NCBI GenBank assembly: GCA_916613615.1 | Contig: OU744730.1 | Location: forward strand, 7,956,406 to 8,020,405 | Length of the DNA: 64,000 bases | Direction of reading: 5' to 3' | DNA from: Steromphala cineraria | Taxonomy: Eukaryota > Mollusca > Gastropoda > Trochida > Trochidae | Part shown: in pieces, positions 34,963 through 46,200 of the stretch | Layout: each line of letters starts with the position of its first letter | How positions within the stretch are numbered: the stretch's first letter is position 1 | Program-made: the position numbers and the translations under genes | Notes under the pieces: generated by a model | What the model was told of the DNA's origin: nothing | The model's database searches: none | What the model saw: the letters and a program-made list of their open reading frames with translations, nothing else

Positions 34963-36138
34963 ATGGTCTCGATTGATGTCTATCGAGCTAGAATCGGCGG
35001 TTTCACACATCCGAGGGGAACACGACAAGTGACTTTGCACAAACAAGAGAGTGAGTACACACCTTTCGTGTCTGGGACAGATGTCCACTTCAGGATCTTA
35101 ATTTGCACCCTACTCATTGCTGTACATTTAACGTCATCATATCTCCTCATTGATGCACTTGAAACTGTGAATTTTGAACGATTTATGCCTAAAGAAAACA
35201 TTTACCGGTGTACATCTTGTGACGTCACTACTATCAACCATGACCCAGTTTTGGCTATCTACAATGCTTCGTTTGCACGTGGGATGTGTTTTCTTGGTGG
35301 CGTTGTACCGCCCGTGGGTGTGGTGAAACAAATTCTGATGTGTGCAAACGACATTGAAACTAACCCTGGTCCCCTTACTTTGGAACAGTTAAGAGACTCT
35401 TTAATTACCGAAATACGCGACGTGAAATCCGATTTATCATCACAAATCACAGCCCTAAAAACTGAAATACAATCCATTGGATCGAGATGTGATTATTTAG
35501 AGAAGTCAGTTACAGATATAAAATCAGATATCGGAGCTTCTAAACATGAATATGACATCATGTATACCGATCTAGACACCATATCTGACACGGTCAATAC
35601 ATTTGATGAACGGTTCACTACAATCGACGCCGAGCTAGACAAGCTAGAATCCTTTAGTCGCCGGGACAACATTGTAATACATGGTGTACCTGAAGCCGAA
35701 TGGGAAAAATCAATGGCGTGCAAAGAAACCATTCTCGAACTGTTTGCCAAATATCTAACCTTCAAAACATGGCAACCATTTGACGTTGTTTGAGCGCACC
35801 GCCTTGGACGTAAACGTCCCGATTCAACTTAGCCACGCCCGATCATCGTCAAAATGCAAGTGTCAGATGACAAAGTGAGAGCATTGAAAGCTCGGTCTGT
35901 GTTAAAGGATAATGGCTTCGGCATATCCAGTGATTTAACGACACGCCAACGTCAACAGCTTCATGACCTCAAAGAAACTGGCCAGTTCGGGTATTTTAAG
36001 AATGGTGAACTTGTAGTGGTTCCAAATGACCGCTCACAGACCCAATCTCGCCCGCCGTATAGAGCTACCCCACGTAGATGTCAAACACGTACAGGTCGTG
36101 ACAATCGTCAACCACAAACAGGCGCTGTAGTGGAATAG
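34963..36138 (+). pseudogene. LINE ORF1: 2A-like motif, coiled coil, RRM-like RNA-binding protein
   Basis: One frame from ATG 34963 (open from 34951) to TAG 36136-36138 is interrupted by TGA 35791 and TAG 35830. In order: a hydrophobic segment (ICTLLIAVHLTSSYLL), then DIETNPGP at 35350-35373, a heptad-like coiled coil (SDLSSQITALKTEIQSI, SVTDIKSDIG, DAELDKLESF), RRDNIVIHGVPE typical of the ORF1 RRM, and a C-terminal domain with RPIIVKM and DLTTRQRQQLHDL. Such ORF1 proteins bind the element's RNA as multimers. DxExNPGP is the 2A consensus that makes ribosomes skip the Gly-Pro bond, which would separate the hydrophobic N-terminus from the RNA-binding part. Confidence 0.88.
35350..35373 (+). promoter_or_regulatory. 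2A-like ribosome-skipping motif DIETNPGP
   Basis: The codons read Asp-Ile-Glu-Thr-Asn-Pro-Gly-Pro, a full match to D(V/I)ExNPGP. The predicted skip is between Gly (35368-35370) and Pro (35371-35373). It sits between a hydrophobic N-terminal part and the coiled coil of ORF1. 2A-like motifs in this position are known from APE-type LINEs of several invertebrates. Confidence 0.85.
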
Positions 36139-39100
36139 GACAGTGGCCAAGGCTCGAACTTTATTTCACAGGGTCCTCTTAACAACGACACCGGCGATAA
36201 TCGTCCTTCACGAACTTTACATGAAACTAACGATGTTGCTAACACTGAGAGAACAACCTTTTTATGTTGGAACGTTAATGGTTTGATTGGAAAGATCGAT
36301 AACATGAACTTTGTTGACTATCTGCGTAAATTTAATATCATTTGTTTGGTGGAGACGTTTGTAAAGGATATTCATTACAACTGGCTAGAGGGTTATAACA
36401 TATTTTATAGTCCTGCTGTAAAACTGTCTGACCACGGTAGACTTTCAGGTGGCGTTTGCATTTGTATCCATGATTCTTTAAAGAATATGTATAAACAATT
36501 AACGTCTGAAATTGACAACTTCGTTTGTATAAAATTCATGAAAAATGTGTTCTCACTTGATAAAGATGTAAACCTTATATGTACCTATATCCCTCCCATC
36601 GGATCAACATACTATAAGCATAATACTTCAAAGTGTAATATCGAACATTTAGAAAACTACCTGTTAGCAAACCTCTCTGACTTCGCTGAATCTCACACTA
36701 TAATTTGTGGTGATATGAATGCCCGTACAGTCCAACAGAACAATGTGATTACAAGCCTTGATAATGGTAACATGAGCCACATTTTTCAAGCCAGTGTTGA
36801 CGATGATGGTTATCCTTTAGATGATCGTAGTTCTCATGATAGTGTTATAAATAATTTTGGTGATTTATTATTAGATCTTTGCTATTCTTTCAACCTATTT
36901 ATTGTAAATGGTAGAGTGTATGGAGACTCGCAAGGCGAATATACTTATAACGGACACCAGGGATCTAGTGTTAATGACTATTTTATCTGCTCACCAGACT
37001 TTTTCGAATTCATTAAGTTGCTTAACATTGGAGACAGAGTAGACTCTGACCATTTACCGTTAGAGCTGTCTTGTCATTTTCCGAATATGATGCGCTCAAA
37101 ATGTAAATCTAACGTTGATGATTCCACAGAAAACATTGTTTGGAACGATTCTCTATGTGAACTATTTGTTGATACCCTCAAAGGTAATTTGATATATACC
37201 ATTGATCACCTCTTATCAAAACTTGAGTTTGATCTAAACGGAGCTCTACACGATTTCGTTGATATCATACTGGATTCAGCAAGTTGTATGAAGAAAAAGG
37301 CTCAGAGAATTAGACAAAACCACAAAATCCCATTTAATCATGAATGCAAAACCGCTCGGAGAGATGCTCGCAAAGCACTTAGAAGTTTTCGTTGTAGAAG
37401 AACTGATATCAACAGAAATCATTTTTGTAAAATGAGAAATAAATACAAAGCTTCATGTAGAAAATTTAATTCTAACCTGCGTAGCCAGAGATTGAAAATA
37501 TTAAATGACTCGTTCAACAACCCCGCTAAATTTTGGAAACAAATTCGTTCTTTTAGAAAGAAACCAACTCCTAAAAACAATATATCAAAATGTGAATGGA
37601 TTACCCATTTCAAGACTATATTTAATAATGATGATATTCTAAAAACCGACAGCTGTTTATTTGATGATGATGATATCTTCTAATGACTATGATGATGTTG
37701 ATGAAATGATTTAGGAAACACAAATTTCAGAAGATGAAATAAAGAATGCTATAAGTCGCCTAAAGAGCGGGAAATCACCTGGTCCTGACAATATCATAAT
37801 CGAAATGATAAAACGTTCTCACTCCGAATTAATGCCTTTCCTCCTAAGATGTTTTAATACGGTATTTGAAAGTGGGACGTGTCCAGATAGCTGGTCCCGC
37901 TCAATTATTGTACCAATACATAAAAAGGGGGCTACAAATAACCCAGATAATTATAGAGGTATATCCCTTATGAGTGTAATTGGGAAAATATTCACATCTA
38001 TTTTAAACAACAGACTCTCGAACTGGTAAAGTCTAAAAAACCTTATCCCTGAATGCCAAGCCGGATTTAGAAAAGATTACTCGACTTCTGACCATATTTT
38101 CACACTATATGCAATAATACAAAAGTGCTTATCTCGTAGTAAACATAAACTTTATGTAGCGTTTGTCGATTTTAAAAAGGCTTTTGACTCTGTTGATCGT
38201 TTTAAACTGTGGCAATGTTTAAGGAAGGCCGGTTTACAAGGGAGAATGTACTCTATTTTAAAATCAATGTATTCAAATATCAAATCATGTGTTCGTTGTG
38301 ATGATGGTGTCACCGATTATTTCGACTGTCCCATTGGAGTTCGGCAAGGGTGTATTTTAAGCCCAATACTGTTTTCCTTCTTTATAAGCGAACTGTATTA
38401 CGATATTTCCATTTTAGGTAAACATGGTGTACAAATGTTTCCAGCTATGATTGAATTTTTTATTTTACTCTTTGCCGATGATGTTATTCTGGTTTCAGAT
38501 ACAATTATCGGTCTACAAAACCAACTGAATGTTTTGGAAAGATATACAAACGAATGGAAATTATTTGTTAATTTTGATAAAACAAACATTGTTATCTTTA
38601 GAAGAGGTGGTCCAGTCGCCTCTAAAGAAAAATGGTTTTTGAATGGTAAACAGGTATCTATCTTAAATAATTATACCTATCTAGGGCTTATGTTTTCCTA
38701 TACTATGAATTTTAAAAAGAGTGTCTTAGACTTGAAGTCACGTGCCAAAAAGGCACTTATCAATGTTATGTCAGTATCCCAGAATTTTGACATTTTATAC
38801 CCGAAGATATTTTTTAAATTGTTTGATTCACAAATCCAACCTATTATGCTATATGGATCCGAAATTTGGGGATTTCAACGTCATGATTGTATCGAGAAAT
38901 TACATCTTTTAGCATGTAAAAGATTTTTAAATGTGGCCCAAGCAACACCAAACTGCATGATTTATGGTGAATGTGGTAGATATCCAATATATGTAAACTC
39001 ACAAATTAGATGTCTAAAATTTTGGCTAAGGATCCTTAGAATGCACGAACAAAGATTACCAAAGCTAGCATATAACATGCTTGTTCATTTAGATGATAAA

Positions 39101-39679
39101 GGTAAGATAACATGGGCAACTCATATTAAAAACTTATTATTTACCCATGGGTTTGGATTTGTATGGCTTAATCAAACAGTTGGTAATGTTACCGTATTTC
39201 TTAAGCAATTCCGAGATCAATCTGTTAATATGTTTTATCAAGAATGGAACTCAAATCTAGACAATAGCACAAGATACCAATTGTATAGATCATTTAAAAG
39301 CTTAATTCAACCAGAGTTGTATCTTTCTGCACTGACATCTAGAAACATAAGACGCACATTTGTTAACTTTCGATTGGGCTTGTTAGATTTATCAGTAAAT
39401 AAAGGCAGAAGATTTTCCATAGAAAGAAGTTTAAGAATATGCCCATTATGTAAATCTGCTGTAGAGGATGAAATCCATTTTGCTTTTGTGTGTCCACATT
39501 ATGCTGATTTAAGAAAACGATACATTTCAGATCATTACCTTTTAAAGTATCCTAAAACTGCCTTTGTTTCAATTCTATCCTCGAAAAATGAAAATGTGAT
39601 AAGGAATTTAGCGCTCTTTGTAAAACATGCTGTTGTCCGAAGAGACAACCTATTATCTGATTTGTTAAACCTGCTGTGA
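36139..39679 (+). pseudogene. LINE ORF2: APE endonuclease + reverse transcriptase + C-terminal zinc-knuckle-like region
   Basis: ORF2 follows the ORF1 TAG in the same frame. The endonuclease begins LCWNVNGL (36262-36285) and contains ICGDMNAR and SDHLPLEL near 37055. A frameshift at about 37680 moves to another frame, with TAG 37712 and TAA 38027, through RT motifs GIHKKG-type IVPIHKKG, FVDFKKAFDSVD (about 38161), GVRQGCILSPILF and FADDVILV (38468-38491). The C-terminus has CPLC...DEIHFAFVCPHY, a CCHC-like end. The enzyme would nick target DNA and prime reverse transcription on it. No ATG lies between the ORF1 stop and the endonuclease core. Not functional as it stands. Confidence 0.9.
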
Positions 39680-39773
39680 ATTTTCTGTATATGTGTACCT
39701 TGTAAACTTGTATCATTTGTATATGGGCCGGAGGCCTGAATTACAATAAACTTCTTTGTCTTTGTCTTGTCTT

Positions 39774-39902
39774 TGACATAAATACTGAATACTCCCTGTT
39801 GCAAATTAAGTAATACTCTGTAATATACATTGATATTTGATACGGGTTTTGATAAAACAATGAATATCAACAGAAATGCCACAAGATATGTAGAACTAGA
39901 TC
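39774..39902. repeat. Distal piece of right inverted arm (after LINE)
   Basis: This is the reverse complement of 26889-27022, ending GTAGAACTAGATC. It proves that the LINE inserted after the inverted repeat had formed. Confidence 0.9.
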
Positions 39903-40173
39903 AATAATTTTCTAAGAATACGACATTCCTAGAAGATTTTTAAACGTCAATTCAGACCTGAATAATTACTACCCGGCCTCCATTATAACCCGGGTCTCGA
40001 ATAGAACGCGGGGGGGGTAAGGGGGTACTGAACGAAATAGAACCCCGGGGTTGTATTCGATGAAATACGGTAAATCATACATGCTTTTGTAGTCAAGTAA
40101 CTGTCAACTTCTAACTTTCAGCTGGTCTGTACTACCGCGGTATTTTACTTCCTGGTTGATAAGAAGTTACAAC

Positions 40174-40228
40174 ATGGAGACGGTGTGGATTGTACTCACA
40201 CAGCTCGTCCTTCTACATACAGTATTAG
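40174..40228 (+). CDS. Cadherin exon 1: signal peptide
   Basis: ATG 40174 opens a 19-residue hydrophobic leader and splices with one base of the next codon (G|GT) to 45324. This is the only start that gives a signal peptide in phase with exon 2. No TATA box was seen in the ~100 bases upstream. Confidence 0.8.
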
Positions 40229-43200
40229 GTTGGTTTCCTACAAATAATGTTGTTCTTTTCATTTCGTTCAAGGGAGAAATAATTTTACAAACTGAATTTG
40301 GATCATACTTGTTGACTTACCCTGTCAGCTGCAATCAACTTCACAACATGGGAATGCAAATAATATACTTTGTCATTTGATTTAAGATATTTTATCGTAT
40401 AAACAATGAATAAAATAAAACATTCAACTCATTTATTGAAAATTGATTTTAAAAAACAATTATTATTCATATGTATATTGCCCAACTTAAATTTCAGAAA
40501 TTTAATGAATGTCCGATTTGATATCTCAAAACAAACGCGCATTCAGTTTCAAGAAAAAACTTTAGCAAGTCTTACAGAAAAACGTACCTGTTCGGCTTCC
40601 TTGGTTATATCATAATTAGGACTTGGACATTTACAAATGACTAAACGTTTACTGATTCACGTTAACAAAAAACGATAAAAACAATTACTAAAACATGACA
40701 GATTAATGCATAATTTAGATGAATAAAAAAGAAATCCTCATCCTCAACATTTGTCAAAAGATATATATTAGTTATTTGAAGGAAATCATGTAATTTATTT
40801 AAAAGAAAATCTACTGTATTTGATCTGCCAAGTATGTGACTGTCACTTTGTATTTACGACTGACAACAGAATAAAAAACCAACTAGGGATTCAGAATGAT
40901 ACTGATGGAGTTAATTCTTGAATATAAGTGGATAATTAGATATTGTCAACTAAAACTACCTTCATTTACCTAGTCATAGTTATTTGTAAGAGACAAGCGA
41001 CAGCCATTACTGGGAAGCGATGGCACTGTATAATACCTTCTGATTGGATAAAACAGGCGGATGTCCCCATAGCGGCCCAATCACATTACCTCTTTCATTT
41101 TGGTGCTATTTTTAGACATGAGGAACCCAATTAAAACAACTTCCCACTGTGTAAAGTGATTTTATTATTTATTTAAGAGATGCTAACAGACTGTTACTGC
41201 ATTATATATATTCTGACAGTGATAGTTTGGATGTTTAAGGCTATATCTTTGTTCAAAATGATAAATATAAAATTCTATACCACATATACTTCACTTTTGC
41301 TACACAAATTTGTTCTTCTCCTTTAAAATCTTCAAGTGCGAGGGCATCCATACATACAGGTTGTGGCGTCTCACTACTCAGACTTTGAAGAAATAGTTCC
41401 AAATGTTAGATAGTTACCTTCAGGTTAGCTGATTTCGTGCTTGGGTCCACAGACTTCTAGTTGATTCGTAATTTTTTGCGATAGGGAATTAGGAAGCCAT
41501 TGTTTAAAGGTTTAATTTTGAAATTAAAAAATTTGGAAGGATTTAAATCAAGAAGAGGTGAACGAAAGAAGGACGGGGTGCGTGTTATGTATATTTATAA
41601 ATTTGTTTAATAATCTGGCAAGAAGGTCAGAATTGTGTATTCGAGATGATAAAAATATATGGGGGCACTAAGTCACCTTGTCATCCGAGCTGTAGATTAA
41701 AATATTACCAGAAGTTATGGTTGCACTGACAATCTTATATTGAACAAAGTTTTATCCATTTTTGGAATGAAAAACCTACCATGTCCCTTTCCCTGTTCCT
41801 TAGCTTCCACGTGCCATCACCACCTCATCTTTTCCGTTCTTGTTCAGCTGTTCAGACGTGTGTTTGAGAATTTACTAAGTTTTCTGACTAAATGATTTCC
41901 CCTCGATTTTGATGAGATTATTCTAATCAATCCCGTCCCTTCCTCTTTTCTTTCTCTCTGTCAGCTTCAAGTGGGAGGTTTGGTAAGTTTTCTGTAGTTC
42001 TTCTGCAGTTGATGTTGACAGACCGTCCTGTCTGTCTGTATTGTTATCTGTGCAGGGTTGTCAATTTCAGAACGTTAGGCGCCTGAGGCGTTCATGTGTG
42101 CTCTTCTGAGAGGATGAAGAAGACCAAGAAAAGGGCGAGAGTTTACTTTCCGTCACCTTTCAACCCAAAGACCTTGGAGGCGTCTATCCTGACCGAGGTT
42201 TGGGGTCTGGGCAACATCACTCAAATCATGTTGGGAGCCTCCCCCATTTCAGCAGGGGTCTACCAGCAGGGCCCTCCGCATATACACGCGGAGACGCAGG
42301 GTATTTCTGCCTCATTCTCAGAGTAGTATCAAAGATAATAATAATAGGCAGTTTGGGGTATAACCCAGATCAGCAGTCCTCGATGCCTACAAAAGGCCTC
42401 TTTACACAGAGAAAAATCTTTAATACGACTATTCAGCGACATTAAATTGCGATAGGTCGCTCAATAGTCGGCTGCATCAGAGAAATTCTGTTTATGTGTA
42501 ACTGCTCACACGATCTCTCTGTAACCCTGTGAACAACCTAAAATACAAATAAAAGATTTTTCATAACGACCCTTGATCATCCTGTACGTTCATGGAGCGT
42601 CCTTTCTGCCTTCACTGGGCGATCATCCAGTGCGACCACTCTGCCTCCTCTGTGCCTTCTCTTTGCCTCCACTTTGCCTCTTATGTGCCACCAGTGACGA
42701 GTATGAAGACAGTACAGTGACTATTCAGCAATCCTTCCATCTCCTCGACGACCCCTGAACAAGCGTGTTACCTCCTTGGATCGAAATATGGTGCGTATCA
42801 GGTGCTATTGGAGACAAGGACCCTAACTTCCAGTACCAGTTTCGAGTTTCACACTCTTCCATAAGTATCTTCATCCTGGAATTATGCAGAGCAATCAGCG
42901 ACGTATCTAGGAATGAAGTCGTCCAATGTCCATCGACCCAACAAGAATGGAATACTATTGCAGACGTTTTCAGCGCCAGCTGGAATGTGCCGCATGCTTG
43001 TAGCTATATGGCCATTGATGGAAAGCATATTACAATCCGATGTCCTCTGGCAGTCTTTATTATAATAACAAGGGATTTTTCTCTGTGATTTAGCTGAGAC
43101 AACTACAAATTCCTATGATGTGATGTTGGTGGTCAGGGTGCAATGTTGGATTGCCAAATCTTCAATGAGTAAGAGCTGAAGGAGTGCCTTGATGAGAATG

Positions 43201-46200
43201 TGATCAAATTCCTTTATCCTGAATCATTAACAAATGATGACATCAACACACCATTCTTTCTACTAGGAGATGATGCATTCACTCTCAGAACCTACATGAT
43301 GAAACCATACTCATCAAGGGGACTTGATAGGAAACAGCGGATAATCAACTGTCTTATATCTCGTGGTAGACTGTTGGTAGAAAAGGCCTTCGGCATTTTG
43401 GCTCAGAGTTTCAAGTCCTTCTTTCAAACAATGCAATTGTTGCCAGAATCTGGTCAAGAAGGGGTTGAAGCATGCATCAGCCTTCACAATCTAATGCGTG
43501 ATAGATATCCAGATCTCCAAAATGTTGCACTTGATGCAGAGGATGAAAACTACAACCTCATTCCTGGAGAATGGAGACAGCATGCCATAATGCATAGAGT
43601 TACAAATGCCATTGGATCCAACCGTGACACAACAGCAGGAAAAGTCTCCGAGAGTACCTCAATTTATACTTCAATGGTGCTGCAGGATCTGTTCCATGGC
43701 AGGACAGAATGGCTTAAACAGTGAACAGTATTGAAGTTCCTCTATCTTGACTTTTAAATGTCGATCAGTATTTATGCTAAGCATATCAGTTTATGCCTCG
43801 TTTAGGTGCCATGTCCTGTCGGGTCGATATCAACTCAAACAATGAAACATGTGAACATCGGTCGTCTGTTCATAGAAAACATTTGGACGACAGTGACTGA
43901 AGGCAGAAAGGAGGCATGAGGAAAGCACAATAATCGCTATGGTGGCACAAACGTCGTCGTGGTCGTTACATGGAGGCAGAAATATCTTTTAATGAACCCC
44001 TATGATTGCAAACAGGTCGCAAAAGCTTGGCACAAAGGGTTGCAAAGGGATGTCGCAATCATAAACAACATTTTGACTTTGTGACCGTTGAGCAAACCTT
44101 GTGATTATTGAGCGTCCTTGCTTCGTACTTTCTGCCTCCTGGCGGTAACCTTTGTGCGTCCTCATTCAAACGCGTCCTTTGCGTCCCTGAAATCCATTCC
44201 CGACCTCATGCCTCAGTTGTGCGTCCGATTGCGACCTTGTATGCATTTTAGTCGCACAGAGGTCTTTTAGTGTTGTAAAGGGGTCTAGGCGACTGATCTA
44301 CCTCCTCCGGTGTGTTAAAACCCACATGAGGGCAATATCGGCTAAAACGGCCCTGCATAGTAGAGTTTCATTTGCCGATATCATGGCCGGCTGCTTTTGG
44401 AAGTCTGGTCTGGTGTTTGCCAACCACTACCTTGGAGACAGTTTTACTGAACGAGATGTATCTACAGAAGATCTGGAGGGTATTACCCTTGGACCTCTTG
44501 AGTTCGTCTCCCTCTGCGTAACTGAAAGGGAGAGATTCTACCCTAGGGGTCCCCTGGGGGCTGACCTTAGAGCCTCTCTCCCATGAGATAGTTAGGTGTC
44601 CGCAGGTTTCAAGTCGCCTACATCCATTTGGGGGGGAACGCTACATATCCTGTTCTCTTCCCAACCCTCCTCCTGCTGTGGCAATGTGGCTACGGTAAGT
44701 TGTCTATGATAGTATGTAAATAATACAACGTTTGATTAAATGTCATTATTCATATTCAATGTTGACAACTCATAGATCTTTAGCGCCCGCTCCGCCTCCC
44801 CTCCTTACGAGTTTAAGTATAACGTCGTAATCCTAACTTTTAACTTTCACTGATGATTGTACGTTAATGCTAATTTTTTTATTTTGATTTAAAAAGTCTC
44901 ATCACACAAACCAATCATCTATTGTCAGAGAACAAATTATACAGATTCACATAAAAACCATTCCCAGGCAATTTAGTTCAAACAACTTTAATTTCTTTTG
45001 TGTAAGAAAAAGAAATTGCTAGCTGCATTTTACATTATATATTTGATTAATTACTGCTTAAACGAACGAGCAATGAAAAACAAAAAAATCAATATATGGA
45101 GAGAAAATTATGCCCCTAGTTATTGTAATTTAATTTCATATAAACGCAAAGCAATATTTGATTTTTGCCCCTGTGGTAAATGTGCGGCATGTAAACCCAC
45201 CTTGAGATAGTAACAATTTCTTATCTCTAAATGTACCCTTTTAATGGTAAAACCTATTGACAAAAATTTAGTTTCGTTTTTTAAATGGAAAATTTAAAAT
45301 CCAATGTCCTTATTTGGTTGCAGGTGCTGAACGTGTTAGGCGACAAGTGATAACAACGACAGTTCCTTTGGTGAGGACTTTGTCGGAAGACTATACTGGA
45401 AATATCTATGATTTAGCAGGTCAATTCCCAGACACCCCTTACACCTATGTCTTGGATTCGGCCACATCGGATTTATTCGTCGTCAGCAGGCAGGGGATTG
45501 TAAGCCTGAAGTCTGGAGTCAGACTGGATTACGAAGATGATGCACAACATTCTATTCAAATAATAATCAATGCAACAGATATGAATAATAGTACAGGTAA
45601 ATAATAACGTTTTAAAAAGGGATTAAATACATATATATATTCACATGAATATGTGTATAGGTCTGAAAGTGATATGATACAGGTGTTGATTATTTACAAG
45701 TTATTATTAACATACATTATGTTTTAATTGGCTTCATTGAGTCATTTCACAATGTGATACAATTTTACTATTTCTTTTATATTGTGCCTTTATTCAAAGA
45801 AGACAAACGTTACACAACACAAAGGATGAAACAATACAAACGAAAACATATAGGTACATGTTGACAAATGTGTTGATTATTCAAGGAAACAGTTTAACTG
45901 TTTACAATATCCTATTACAATGTAAATAGTTTGTATATATTTGTAAATATTTTTACAAAATGAAATTTATTGTCTTTTTATATCAACAATTGTACCCTAC
46001 TGTTTGGTTAAGGTTTACATAGCATGCACTAAAATTAAATTCATTAAGATAAAGACACTAGTAGTAGTAGGGTACCTGATCATGATCATTATGGTTAATT
46101 TTCGGCAACTTTGTTTGCTTTTTAGGGCAAGTTATATACAGAATACTAAACTTCTTTTCATTTAATACCAGTTTCTTTAAACTCGTGATTGATTTGGTAT

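Larger units (their letters stand above)
34818..39773 (+). mobile_element. Full-length APE-type LINE (non-LTR retrotransposon), inactivated
   Basis: The uninterrupted left arm of the inverted repeat shows the empty site (GGGTCTGACATAAATACTG read in this orientation), so the boundaries are exact. The 5' flank ends TCTGA at 34817 and the 3' flank begins TGACATAAA at 39774, sharing TGA. The element has a short 5' UTR, ORF1 with 2A-like motif, coiled coil and RRM-like region, ORF2 with APE endonuclease and RT, and a 3' end GGGCCGGAGGCCTGAATTAC, AATAAA and a TTTGTC-type simple-repeat tail. Several stops and one frameshift inactivate it. The clade (CR1/L2-like or other) cannot be fixed by eye. Confidence 0.93.
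41830..44850 (+). mobile_element. Decayed second DIRS-like element with nested PIF/Harbinger
   Basis: A gag-like fragment (42096-42326) and a tyrosine-recombinase C-terminus (44311-44586) match the element at 5608-9994 in order and orientation. Downstream, CTACGGTAAGT and CCGCTCCGCCTCCCCTCCTTACGAG resemble that element's internal complementary region. The middle is replaced by a PIF/Harbinger copy. It lies in intron 1 of the second cadherin gene. Outer limits are approximate. Confidence 0.7.

Noticed and set aside
42573..42758. Repetitive CTCTGTGCC/CTTTGCCTCC stretch as a coding region
   Set aside because: It is a simple low-complexity stretch upstream of the Harbinger nuclease pseudogene, without a domain.
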